From positions 1 through 64,000 of the forward strand of contig CAYZTM010000022.1 in NCBI GenBank assembly GCA_964481425.1: a stretch of 64,000 nt of DNA, in the 5' to 3' direction. Below are positions 26,382 to 34,059 of this stretch, in pieces; the stretch's first letter is position 1; every line of letters begins with the position of its first letter. The position numbers were made by a program, and so were the translations under genes. Under the pieces are notes generated by a model that searched no databases, was not told the DNA's origin, and was given only the letters and a program-made list of their open reading frames with translations. The stretch is from MKUN01 sp964481425. Lineage in GTDB: Bacteria > Bacteroidota > Bacteroidia > Chitinophagales > Chitinophagaceae.

Positions 26382-27614
26382 ATGTTACAGAGGCATATAC
26401 CGTTCCTGAAGGCAGTGTTCTTCTATTCTTTTACCGCTTTCGGCGGCCCGCAGGGCCATATGGGGATGATGGTGAAGACATTTGTACAGAAGCGTCATGA
26501 TGTAACGGAGGAAGAATTATTGGAATATAATGCCTTCTGCCAGATGCTGCCCGGCCCATCCTCCACGCAGACGGTAACCCTCATAGCCCTGAAGCGCGGC
26601 GGTGTGCCGCTGGCCATACTGACCCTCCTGCTCTGGATGTTCCCCGCTACGCTCATCATGACGGGCATGTCGTTCATCGTGTATTACTTCAGTACCAAGG
26701 ATATACAGCAAGACCTGTTCCTGTACATACAGCCCATGTCGGTTGGCTTTGCCACCTATGCGGCCGTGCGAATGATGCGCAAGAGCGTTACCCACACCGC
26801 TACCTGGGGTATCATGATAGGTAGTCTTTTAGCTACCTGGTATTTCCAGTCGCCATGGGTGTTCCCTGTATTGCTCGTAGCATCAGGTACCATCAGCAAT
26901 TTCAGTAACAAACGCATACCTGAAACACACAATAACCCCCGAAAGATAAACTGGGTGAACCTCTGGCTGTTCGTGGCCATTTTCCTGGTGGCCGGTATCG
27001 TCAGCGAGGTGGCGCGTGCAGGCAACTGGCCGCATAAGCGCATCTTCAACCTGTTCGAGAACTTTTACCGTTTCGGTAGCATCGTCTTTGGGGGCGGGCA
27101 GGCATTGCTGCCCATGATGTATTACCAGTTCGTGCAGCACCCCCTGCAGATGGGTGGCGCCAGCCTGATGAGCTCTTCGGAACTGCTGACGGGCTTCGGG
27201 ATGGTACAGGCCGTACCGGGACCGGTATTCTCCGTTTGCTCCTATGTTGGGGGTATGGCCATGAGTACCTTCGGGCCCGGCTGGCAGGTGGGGGGAAGCA
27301 TGGTGGCCTCGGTAGCCGTGTTCCTGCCCAGTACCTTGATGCTGTTCTTTTTCTTTCCTATCTACCAAAACCTCAAGCAGCATGTTATCATATTCCGTGC
27401 ATTGGAGGGTATCAATGCCGCTATTGTGGGCATCATCTGGGCCTCGGGCTTCATACTCTTTGAGACGATACCGACAGACTGTGACGCCTGCCTGAGCATA
27501 TGGACCAACCTGCTGGTAGTGGTCATCACGTTTTGCCTGCTGAATTTTACCCGGATACCCGCCCCCCTGATCGTGCTGGGCTGGCTGCTGATGGGCCTGG
27601 CGATGAGTATGTAA
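26382..27614 (+). CDS. chrA: Chromate transporter, ChrA family
   Basis: A 410-residue inner-membrane protein with the two repeated CHR domains of long-chain ChrA. The N-terminal half has FYSFTAFGGPQGHMGMMV near 15 and NAFCQMLPGPSSTQTVTL near 47; the second half repeats the pattern with FGSIVFGGGQALLPMMYY near 230 and TGFGMVQAVPGPVFSVCSYV near 268. About ten to twelve helices are visible. ChrA expels chromate in characterised bacteria, but many homologues in non-resistant organisms have unknown cargo. It is divergent from the pdxH unit and convergent with the gene at 27620. Confidence 0.93.
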   Translation: MLQRHIPFLKAVFFYSFTAFGGPQGHMGMMVKTFVQKRHDVTEEELLEYNAFCQMLPGPSSTQTVTLIALKRGGVPLAILTLLLWMFPATLIMTGMSFIVYYFSTKDIQQDLFLYIQPMSVGFATYAAVRMMRKSVTHTATWGIMIGSLLATWYFQSPWVFPVLLVASGTISNFSNKRIPETHNNPRKINWVNLWLFVAIFLVAGIVSEVARAGNWPHKRIFNLFENFYRFGSIVFGGGQALLPMMYYQFVQHPLQMGGASLMSSSELLTGFGMVQAVPGPVFSVCSYVGGMAMSTFGPGWQVGGSMVASVAVFLPSTLMLFFFFPIYQNLKQHVIIFRALEGINAAIVGIIWASGFILFETIPTDCDACLSIWTNLLVVVITFCLLNFTRIPAPLIVLGWLLMGLAMSM

Positions 27615-27619
27615 GCGGC

Positions 27620-27826
27620 TTATGCGTTTTGTTTTCTCTTAAGATAGCGGGATGTCAATTTTTCTGTACCCCATTGGCCTAAGAACATAACCGTTGCCTG
27701 GATAGCTATCGATAAGGTAATATTTGCGACAGTAGCAGGACGGTTTGTTGCACCTGCAAGATGAATAAATACGGTAGTGAATACAGCAGTGAACAGTGAA
27801 ATGAACAGGATACGCTTTAGCGACAT
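27620..27826 (-). CDS. Small hypothetical two-helix membrane protein
   Basis: A 68-residue protein with two hydrophobic helices (about 5-24 and 34-53) and a basic tail (YLKRKQNA). Family not recognised. Its stop lies 5 bp from that of chrA, which is convergent. The size and build resemble other small Bacteroidota membrane proteins of unknown role. Confidence 0.55.
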   Translation of the reverse strand: MSLKRILFISLFTAVFTTVFIHLAGATNRPATVANITLSIAIQATVMFLGQWGTEKLTSRYLKRKQNA

Positions 27827-27871
27827 CGTATAGTTATTTGATACTGGTATGAAGCTACGAAAAAATTTGAT

Positions 27872-28510
27872 CTATTTCTCTTTCAGTAATGTACCGATAT
27901 CAGCTATGAGCTTGTCCACATCTTCCTGTTTCAGGCCATCGTAGAAGCCACGTATGCGCCCATCACGATCTACGAGGGCGTAGTGATTATCGTGAATGAA
28001 GTCCTGGCTGATGGGTACACCCGAAGTATCGTCCTGCGCGCTGATGAGGTATTCATAACGCGCCATGTTATACAGCTCCTGCTTGCTCCCGGTCAGGAAC
28101 TCCCATTGTTTGGAATCGGCATCGAAGCGGCGGCTGTATTCTTTAAGGGCAGGTATGCTGTCGTGCTCGGGGTCTACTGTGTGCGACAGGAACATTACAT
28201 CGTCGTTCCCTTTGTAGGCCTCGTACACTTTGTTGAGGTTCTCATTCAGTTTCGGGCAAATGGTCTTGCAGGTGCAGAAGAAATATTCGGCCACTCTTAT
28301 CTTGCCTGCCACATCTTTATCGGTAATGGTCCTGCCATCCTGGTTGACGAAGGAAAACGAGCCAACCTTGTGACCCGGGTTGCCCATCACGGGCAGGCTT
28401 ACGGGCTGCTCTCGCGTCGACTTATAATAGAAGCCCATGAACACTGCTGCAAGAACTATGAAGAATGCAAGTAGAAATATCCCTGTCTTTTTTCCTGAAG
28501 TTGCAGCCAT
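27872..28510 (-). CDS. SCO1/SenC family copper-binding thioredoxin-fold protein
   Basis: A 212-residue membrane-anchored periplasmic protein. After a short N-terminus (MAATSGKKTG) there is one transmembrane helix (about 10-28), then the SCO domain: KVGSFSFVNQDGRTITD near 50, the copper site FFCTCKTICPKL near 80 with the C-x3-C pair and DNHYALVDRDGRI near 180 with the conserved His. SCO proteins deliver copper to the CuA centre of cytochrome oxidase or control thiol redox state. I use 28510 as start; the frame is open to 28600, but a -7 box at 28529-28536 lies inside that extension. Confidence 0.93.
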   Translation of the reverse strand: MAATSGKKTGIFLLAFFIVLAAVFMGFYYKSTREQPVSLPVMGNPGHKVGSFSFVNQDGRTITDKDVAGKIRVAEYFFCTCKTICPKLNENLNKVYEAYKGNDDVMFLSHTVDPEHDSIPALKEYSRRFDADSKQWEFLTGSKQELYNMARYEYLISAQDDTSGVPISQDFIHDNHYALVDRDGRIRGFYDGLKQEDVDKLIADIGTLLKEK

Positions 28511-28528
28511 GACGGTAAATTTTGCCCG

Positions 28529-28536
28529 CAAAGTTA
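28529..28536 (-). promoter_or_regulatory. -7 box of the SCO1 gene
   Basis: TAACTTTG on the minus strand, 18 bp before the ATG at 28510. No good TTTG is seen at -33. It supports the shorter start. Confidence 0.45.
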
Positions 28537-28557
28537 CGTAGAAATGCAACCCCATCC

Positions 28558-28575
28558 GTCTCTTCGGGAAGAGAC
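28558..28575 (-). terminator. Hairpin downstream of leuS
   Basis: A perfect stem GTCTCTTC / GAAGAGAC with a 2-nt loop, about 55 bp after the leuS stop. There is no T run, so it is a stem-loop that may protect or end the leuS mRNA rather than a classical terminator. Confidence 0.4.
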
Positions 28576-28604
28576 CTGGCAGAATAATTAACGGCAGCAC
28601 AACA

Positions 28605-28631
28605 GTTCCCCCTTCAGGGGGCGGAGGGGGC
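28605..28631. repeat. GC-rich repeat touching the leuS stop codon
   Basis: GTTCCCCCTTCAGGGGGC followed by GGAGGGGGC. CCCCCT / AGGGGG-type arms form a small hairpin with a TTC centre. The last base of the repeat is the first base of the complement of the leuS TAG stop, so the gene ends exactly where the repeat begins. Similar CCCCCT..AGGGGG units are common between genes in Bacteroidota. Confidence 0.6.
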
Positions 28632-31477
28632 TATACTACTACATTGATCATCCTGCCCTTTACATATATCACTTTCTTGGGCGTTTTACCTTCCAGCCAT
28701 TTGACAATAGTTGGATCAGCCAGCACTTCCTGCTCTATAAGCGCCTGTTCCGTATCGAGCGGGAACTCCATTTCCACCCTTGTCTTACCATTTACCGCTA
28801 CGGGATACTTTTTGCTGTTCTCTGTCACATACTTTTCCTCCCATGCCGGGAATGCAGCAGCTACCACGCTGCTGTCGTGGCCGAAACGGTGCCACAGTTC
28901 TTCCGCCAGGTGCGGTGCAAAGGGGCATATCAATGCAGCTAATGGTTCCAGTATAGCACGCTTATGACAGTTGAGCGATGAAAGCTCATTGACGCATATC
29001 ATGAACTGGCTGATGCAGGTATTGAAAGAGAAGCGCTCAATGTCTTCTGATATTTTTTTGATGGTCTTGTGCAGTGTGCGCAACTCGGCATCTGTAGCTG
29101 CCTCATCATTAACTATCCAGCCCTGCTGCTCATCGAAATACATGCGCCACATCTTCTTCAGGAAGCGGTGCACACCTTCAATACCTTTCGTATCCCAGGG
29201 CTTGCTCATTTCTATAGGGCCGAGGAACATCTCATACATACGGAATGTATCTGCGCCAAATTTTGCTACAATGTCATCGGGGTTAACAACATTGTAATAG
29301 CGCTTACTCATTTTTTCAACTTCAGTGCCGCATATGTATTTACCATCTTCAAGTATAAATTCGGCCTCAGCATATTCATGTCGCCATTTTTTAAAAGCTT
29401 CAATGTTAAGCTCAAGACCGTCCACAATATTTACATCAACACGTATTTGGTCAACAGTTTCTTTTTCTTTTAAGCCTGCAGATACGAAAGTGTTAGTGCC
29501 GGTCTTCCTGTAAACGAACCTTGTGCTTCCCTGTATCATCCCCTGGTTCACCAATTTCTTAAAAGGCTCAGCAAAAGAGATATGGCCGAGATCATGCAGC
29601 GCTTTGGTCCACATGCGGCTGTATAGTAAATGGCCAACGGCATGTTCGGTGCCGCCTATATACAGGTCCACTTCGCGCCAGTAGTCGGTGGCTTTTTTGC
29701 TTGCGAATGTTTCGTCATTATGTGGGTCCATGTAACGGAGAAAATACCAGCTGCTGCCGGCATAGCCGGGCATCGTGTTGGTCTCGCGAATCGCCTCACC
29801 CCGGCCCTCTCCAAAGAAGAGGGGGATGTTGACCCAGTCACTTATGTTTGCCAATGGGCCCTGCCCTTCAGGGCCGGGTTTATAGCTATCTACATGCGGC
29901 AGCGCTACAGGCAGTTGTTGCAGTTCCGGGTGTTTATTGAATATTTCTTCGTCGGTAGCATAAGGCACATCATCCACATATATAATGGGGAATGGCTCAC
30001 CCCAGTAGCGCTGGCGGCTGAAGCCTGCATCGCGCAACTTGTAATTCACTTTCTTTTTGCCTACACCTATCTTCACCAGTGCATCTATTGCTGCTTCAAT
30101 GGCCTGCGGTACATCCATGCCGTTAAGGAAATCGCTGTGCTCCGCTATCTTGCCTCCCTTGTCGCTGTAGGCTTCTTCGCCATTGTATTTATCGCCGAAG
30201 ATGTTGGTGATGGGTATATTGAAATGTTTTGCAAAGGCATGATCGCGGTCGTCACCACTGGGTACGGCCATGATAGCGCCTGTACCATACCCTGCCAGCA
30301 CATACTCTGCTATCCATACAGGTATCTCTTTCTTCGTAAAGGGATGTATGGCATAGGCGCCTGTAAAGCAACCGGTCACCTGCTTCACCTCGCTCATGCG
30401 TTCGCGTTCGCTGCGGCTTTTTACATATTGCTTGTATGCTGCAATGGCTTGTTGTTGTTCCTGTGTTGTTATTTCGTCAACCAGTTCATGCTCAGGGGCC
30501 AGCACCATAAAGTCCACACCGAAAATAGTATCGGGCCTTGTGGTGAATACTTTGATCGTGTGTTTCGCCTCACCCAAACCCTCTCCAAAGGAGAGGGTTT
30601 GGGTGAGGCGAAATAAGACCTCTGCACCTTTGCTCTTGCCTATCCAGTTGCGCTGCATCTCCTTCATGGCTTCGCTCCAGTCGAGTGTATCCAGGCTGTT
30701 CAGTAAGCGTTCGGCATACTCCGTAATGCGCAGGAACCATTGGCGCATTTGTTTGCGCTCTACGGGATGCCCGCCGCGTTCCGATACCCCGTTCACCACT
30801 TCGTCGTTGGCCAGCACCGTACCCAGGGCCTCGCACCACCATACTTCGGCATGGCCCTGGTAGGCCACCCTGTAGTGCATGAGGGCATCGCGTTTTTCTT
30901 TTTCTGTGAAGCCTTTCCATGCCGTAGCGTCAAAGCTCAATTCCTCGTCGCCGGGGGCGGGTGTATTTGCATTGCCCTCTTTTTCGAAGATGGCGATCAA
31001 GGTGGCTATAGGCCGGGTCTTTTGCGCCCGCCTGTCGTACCAGCTATGGAAAAGCTGCAGGAATATCCATTGCGTCCATTTGTAGTATTTCGGGTCGCTG
31101 GTGCGCACTTCGCGGCTCCAGTCGTAGCAAAAGCCAATATTATCCAGCTGCTCGCGGTAGCGTGCTATATTTTTTTCGGTAGTTACAGCCGGGTGCTGTC
31201 CTGTTTCCAGTGCATATTGTTCTGCGGGCAGGCCAAAGGCATCATAACCCATAGGATGCAGCACATTGTAGCCCGCCATGCGCTTGTAGCGTGCATATAT
31301 ATCGCTGGCAATATAACCGAGCGGGTGCCCCACATGCAGTCCTGCCCCGCTGGGGTAGGGAAACATATCGAGGATGTAATACTTAGGCCTGTCGCTGTCA
31401 TTGCTGACCGTATAGACATTATTTTCCTTCCAATACTTCTTCCAATCCTGTTCTATCTTACTGAAGTTATATTCCAT
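28631..31477 (-). CDS. leuS: Leucyl-tRNA synthetase with in-frame palindromic insertions
   Basis: Charges tRNA-Leu in the cytoplasm. 948 residues, somewhat long for the family. Class I motifs are present: GLHVGHPLGY (HIGH) near residue 47 and EKMSKRY (KMSKS) near 700; the CP1 editing domain begins around KVFTTRPDTIFG (309-320), and RETNTMPGYAGSSWYFLRY lies near 565. Two stretches look foreign. Residues 289-305 are encoded exactly by a 51-bp perfect palindrome, and residues about 551-562 (FFGEGRGEA) by a degenerate relative. Both encode FGEG-x-GEA. Reading frame and all catalytic motifs are intact, so the enzyme is probably active. A consensus promoter lies at 31508-31542. Confidence 0.97.
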   Translation of the reverse strand: MEYNFSKIEQDWKKYWKENNVYTVSNDSDRPKYYILDMFPYPSGAGLHVGHPLGYIASDIYARYKRMAGYNVLHPMGYDAFGLPAEQYALETGQHPAVTTEKNIARYREQLDNIGFCYDWSREVRTSDPKYYKWTQWIFLQLFHSWYDRRAQKTRPIATLIAIFEKEGNANTPAPGDEELSFDATAWKGFTEKEKRDALMHYRVAYQGHAEVWWCEALGTVLANDEVVNGVSERGGHPVERKQMRQWFLRITEYAERLLNSLDTLDWSEAMKEMQRNWIGKSKGAEVLFRLTQTLSFGEGLGEAKHTIKVFTTRPDTIFGVDFMVLAPEHELVDEITTQEQQQAIAAYKQYVKSRSERERMSEVKQVTGCFTGAYAIHPFTKKEIPVWIAEYVLAGYGTGAIMAVPSGDDRDHAFAKHFNIPITNIFGDKYNGEEAYSDKGGKIAEHSDFLNGMDVPQAIEAAIDALVKIGVGKKKVNYKLRDAGFSRQRYWGEPFPIIYVDDVPYATDEEIFNKHPELQQLPVALPHVDSYKPGPEGQGPLANISDWVNIPLFFGEGRGEAIRETNTMPGYAGSSWYFLRYMDPHNDETFASKKATDYWREVDLYIGGTEHAVGHLLYSRMWTKALHDLGHISFAEPFKKLVNQGMIQGSTRFVYRKTGTNTFVSAGLKEKETVDQIRVDVNIVDGLELNIEAFKKWRHEYAEAEFILEDGKYICGTEVEKMSKRYYNVVNPDDIVAKFGADTFRMYEMFLGPIEMSKPWDTKGIEGVHRFLKKMWRMYFDEQQGWIVNDEAATDAELRTLHKTIKKISEDIERFSFNTCISQFMICVNELSSLNCHKRAILEPLAALICPFAPHLAEELWHRFGHDSSVVAAAFPAWEEKYVTENSKKYPVAVNGKTRVEMEFPLDTEQALIEQEVLADPTIVKWLEGKTPKKVIYVKGRMINVVV
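29791..29825. repeat. Degenerate copy of the palindromic repeat inside leuS
   Basis: On the plus strand: TCGCCTCACCCCGGCCCTCT then CCAAAGAAGAGGGGG. The left arm and the CCAAAG centre match the perfect copy at 30563-30613, but the right arm is shortened after AAGAGGG. On the coding strand it gives PLFFGEGRGEA just before the conserved RETNTMP motif. Confidence 0.75.
30563..30613. repeat. Perfect 51-bp palindromic repeat inside leuS
   Basis: Two 24-base arms (30563-30586 and 30590-30613) are exact reverse complements around the centre AAA (30587-30589). The left arm runs TTTCGCCTCACCC, then AAACCCTCTCC. The length is exactly 17 codons and in frame with leuS (residues 289-305, FRLTQTLSFGEGLGEAK). 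Because it is palindromic, the complementary strand in the matching frame encodes the same peptide except for the central residue. Confidence 0.95.
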
Positions 31478-31507
31478 AAAATTTTATGCTGTTCGCTTTG
31501 CGCAGGT

Positions 31508-31542
31508 CAAAAATAAATCTTACTAATCGATTTAACCGCAAA
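31508..31542 (-). promoter_or_regulatory. Promoter of leuS
   Basis: On the minus strand TTTG (31542-31539), a 23-base spacer and TATTTTTG (31515-31508). Transcription would start near 31500, some 23 nt before the ATG. The TTTG falls in the CTTTGCGTCTTTGCG repeat tract. Confidence 0.5.
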
Positions 31543-31557
31543 GACGCAAAGACGCCG
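31536..31557. repeat. CGCAAAGACGCAAAGACGCC tandem tract
   Basis: Two to three copies of CGCAAAGA in tandem upstream of leuS. The same words occur in reverse at 354-408. It overlaps the presumed -33 element of leuS. Confidence 0.6.
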
Positions 31558-31821
31558 GGATTTTTTTGGGGTTATTTCCGGTTTCCCGTGGACCTTATTA
31601 TTTCCGGTTTTTTTGTCCGCATATCCTGTATGTCTTGCTGGTATTGATGTATGGGTTTAATAGTTATTTCTTCTTTTTACCTGATCGGCGGGACATATCA
31701 TTAAAGTTTTGGTTGCGGCAAAGGGGCAAACATTGCCAAAGAGCAATGCCGCGGTCACCTTACTTTGCAATATAATTCTATTAACAGGGCTGTTCCAAGT
31801 TCTATTATCTATACGACAATA

Positions 31822-31843
31822 GGGCGGAGCACATGCTCCGCCC
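31822..31843. terminator. GC-rich stem-loop between leuS and the 58-residue ORF
   Basis: GGGCGGAGCA and TGCTCCGCCC pair perfectly around a 2-nt centre. Plus-strand flank is GTATTTATATA, minus-strand flank is TATTGTCG. It lies 30 bp past the stop of the minus-strand ORF at 31873-32049 and may end its transcript. Confidence 0.55.
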
Positions 31844-31872
31844 GTATTTATATATGCGAACCCGTTAAGGTA

Positions 31873-32049
31873 TTAGAAAATAAGCACTTTTTCGCGCGAT
31901 GGTTTTGGTTTCTGCGCATGTGCCGCAGCCTGTGAAAAGGTACGCAGTTCGTATAGCGAACCGGTAGCCGGTAACACCCTGCGGGCGGCATCATCACGAT
32001 CTCTTTTTTCGGGGGCTGCATTAGTTGCAGGCGTCATTGTTACAGGCAT
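31873..32049 (-). CDS. Hypothetical 58-residue protein
   Basis: A short ORF from ATG at 32049 to TAA at 31873. The product is hydrophilic and basic: an Ala/Pro-rich start, a charged PEKRDRDDAARR stretch near 13-24, then SLYELRTFSQAAAHAQ and a C-terminus KPSREKVLIF. There is no signal peptide or helix long enough for a membrane. Support for coding is the lack of any other gene in the gap, a stem-loop shortly after the stop and sensible codon use. No family is recognised. A second in-frame ATG lies four codons later. Confidence 0.45.
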   Translation of the reverse strand: MPVTMTPATNAAPEKRDRDDAARRVLPATGSLYELRTFSQAAAHAQKPKPSREKVLIF

Positions 32050-32137
32050 ATCACTTTTTTGTTGATTAGCTATTTATATATAAAAGGGATGCCAGCGTCG
32101 CCGTCATTCCAAAAATTAACGAAGGGATAATAGAAAC

Positions 32138-32215
32138 AGAATACGCAGGTGTAGCTTATTTTTTCACGGGCACATTATGTGCGCCGTTTAAAACTAATTA
32201 CTGCCTGCGCATTCT
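32138..32215. ncRNA. Candidate structured RNA (nested stems)
   Basis: An outer stem pairs AGAATACGCAGG (32138-32149) with CCTGCGCATTCT (32204-32215), 11 of 12 positions matching. Inside it ACGGGCACA pairs with TGTGCGCCGT (32166-32187) around a TTA loop with one bulged G. Nested stems in a long intergenic gap suggest a folded RNA: either the leader of the 58-residue ORF on the minus strand or an independent small RNA. It matches no riboswitch class I know. Confidence 0.35.
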
Positions 32216-32385
32216 GCTTTATTATGTACTAAATCTATGCCACCGAATCAGGGACAGGTAATAGGCCTGTATAGCGGTAATTATATAGTTGCCAGCCCCG
32301 AGCCTGTGTAATTCTATCCACATATCCCGGTTCTCATTCCCCGATCCCCGGCGGTCTGTTCGGTATAGTATCGTATTTTCATGCT

Positions 32386-33516
32386 ATGCTTAGCTATTGG
32401 GAACAACAGAGTTTTACGAAGTACGACCATATTATTATAGGCTCGGGGATCGTGGGCCTTAGTACCGCTATTGAACTAAAGGAACGCTACCAGGGGGCAA
32501 GTGTGCTGGTACTGGAAAGAGGCCTGTTGCCGACGGGGGCCAGTACACGGAATGCGGGCTTTGCCTGCATGGGCAGTGTTACGGAGCTGCTGGATGACCT
32601 GGAGCACATGAGCGAGGAGCGGGTGGCAGAACTGTTTGGGCAGCGTAAGCAGGGGTTGCAACTGCTGCGTCAGCGACTGGGCGATGAGCGTATAGGCTAT
32701 GCTGCAAGAGGTAGTTATGAACTGATCGGCGAAGCGGAAATGGCAGCAACAGAAAAAATAGCCTACCTGAATGAACTGTTGCACCCGGTCAACGGGCAGG
32801 ATGCCTTCAGGCTTGCGAATGAACGGATAAAGGATCTTGGTTTTTCAAGAGACTATACCCAAGCGCTGATACAGAACATCTGTGAGGGCGAACTGAATAC
32901 GGGCATGATGATGCGTGCGCTTGCAGACAAGGCCATTGAGCAAGGCATAGAAATAAAGACGGGTGCGGAAGCGGTACGTTTTGAAGAGCAGGGCCAATAT
33001 GTGGAACTGGTGGTGAAAGAGCCTTTCCGCAATGAGGAATTATTATTGCAGGCAGCTAAGCTCATCGTTTGTACCAATGCCTTCACGAAGAAATTATTGC
33101 CGGGTGTGGATGTGACGCCGGGGAGGGGACAGGTATTGATAACAGAGCCGGTTGAAGGGCTGAAATTCAAGGGTATATTTCATTTTGATAAGGGGTATTA
33201 CTACTTCCGCGAGATAGACGGACGAGTGCTGATAGGCGGCGGCAGGAATATGGACGTAGTGGGAGAGACCAGTGAGGAACTGCTGCTGCATGAGCGGATA
33301 CAGGCCGCGCTGGAAGATAAGCTTAGTCATATCATACTGCCCGGTACGCCGTACCGGGTAGCACAGCGCTGGTCGGGCATCATGGCCTTTGGTGCCAGCA
33401 AGCAGCCCATAGTACAGGCTTTTTCTGATAAAGTATTCGGCGCCTTTCGTATGGGAGGAATGGGTGTGGCCCTTGGTTCGAGGGTGGCGATGCAATTAGC
33501 AGAAATCGTCGTTTAG
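32386..33516 (+). CDS. FAD-dependent amine/amino-acid oxidase (DAO family)
   Basis: A 376-residue flavoprotein of the D-amino-acid oxidase superfamily. The dinucleotide-binding motif is HIIIGSGIVGLSTAIELKER near residue 15, with VLVLERGLLPTGASTRNAG after it, a signature of glycine-, sarcosine- and gamma-glutamylputrescine-oxidase-like enzymes. FAD-contacting CTNAFTKKLLPG near 225 and the C-terminal FRMGGMGVALGSRVA complete the pattern. The true substrate is open. Its last seven codons overlap the 3' end of the convergent maf gene. Confidence 0.85.
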   Translation: MLSYWEQQSFTKYDHIIIGSGIVGLSTAIELKERYQGASVLVLERGLLPTGASTRNAGFACMGSVTELLDDLEHMSEERVAELFGQRKQGLQLLRQRLGDERIGYAARGSYELIGEAEMAATEKIAYLNELLHPVNGQDAFRLANERIKDLGFSRDYTQALIQNICEGELNTGMMMRALADKAIEQGIEIKTGAEAVRFEEQGQYVELVVKEPFRNEELLLQAAKLIVCTNAFTKKLLPGVDVTPGRGQVLITEPVEGLKFKGIFHFDKGYYYFREIDGRVLIGGGRNMDVVGETSEELLLHERIQAALEDKLSHIILPGTPYRVAQRWSGIMAFGASKQPIVQAFSDKVFGAFRMGGMGVALGSRVAMQLAEIVV

Positions 33517-34059
33517 ACGGATAACCACTTCCCCTATGGGTAGTCCCATTACGTTATAATAGTCGCCGTCTATCTTTTCGATGCCTATCATCCCTATCCA
33601 TTCCTGTATGGCATAGGAGCCTGCTTTGTCGAAAGGTTTATAATTACGCACATAATGTTTTATCTGCTCATCCGTTAGCGGGCGAAAAAATACCCCGGTG
33701 GTTACCGAGAAGGCGACCTGTTTATCAGCCTTCTGCATGCATACCCCGGTCACTACCTGGTGCATGCGGCCCGCCAGCCTGTGCAGCATCTGTATGGCAT
33801 CGGCCTCGTCCACGGGTTTGCCGAGGATATGATGGTCGAGCAATACAACCGTATCGGCAGCAATGATCAGCGCATCGGGATACTGTGCTTCTATGGCCGC
33901 CGCTTTCTTCTTAGCCAGGAATTCCGGGACCTCTTCGCCGGGCATGCCGGGAGGGTTGGTCTCATCTACGTCGGCAATTACGATCTCAAATTCAAGTTCC
34001 GCAGCTTCCATCAGTTGTTTACGGCGTGGCGATTGTGAGGCAAGGATTATTTTATGCAT
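33496..34059 (-). CDS. maf: Maf-like nucleotide pyrophosphatase
   Basis: A 187-residue cytoplasmic protein of the Maf/YhdE family, which hydrolyses dTTP, UTP or modified nucleotides and influences septum formation in some bacteria. Motifs: ILASQSPRRKQLM at the N-terminus, the metal/substrate region DVDETNPPG near 36, ADTVVLLDHHILGKP near 70 and KAGSYAIQEW near 143. The ATG at 34059 gives the canonical N-terminus; the frame is open further upstream but lies within the next gene. It overlaps the prenyltransferase gene start-to-stop by 8 bp and the FAD-oxidase gene tail-to-tail by 21 bp. Confidence 0.94.
   Translation of the reverse strand: MHKIILASQSPRRKQLMEAAELEFEIVIADVDETNPPGMPGEEVPEFLAKKKAAAIEAQYPDALIIAADTVVLLDHHILGKPVDEADAIQMLHRLAGRMHQVVTGVCMQKADKQVAFSVTTGVFFRPLTDEQIKHYVRNYKPFDKAGSYAIQEWIGMIGIEKIDGDYYNVMGLPIGEVVIRLNDDFC

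Larger units (their letters stand above)
31478..32385. other. 0.9-kb gene-poor gap between leuS and the FAD oxidase gene
   Basis: Apart from the leuS promoter the gap contains a direct repeat TTATTTCCGGTTT (near 31572 and 31600), a strong stem-loop at 31822-31843, one 58-codon ORF on the minus strand (31873-32049) and a nested stem structure at 32138-32215. No tRNA-like T-loop sequence was found. The section 31620-31800 shows nothing I can name. Confidence 0.65.

Noticed and set aside
29630..30616. 328-codon open frame opposite leuS
   Set aside because: It is a shadow of leuS. It ends in nearly the same peptide as the leuS insert only because the palindrome reads alike on both strands.
31822..31843. 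GC-rich stem considered as part of a tRNA
   Set aside because: There is no acceptor/T-loop context (GTTCRA) around it; it is a simple hairpin.
32238..32312. 24-codon plus-strand ORF (MPPNQGQVIGLYSG...) in the 0.9-kb gap
   Set aside because: Too short, and the faint likeness to an RsgA N-terminus is not supported by any downstream homology.
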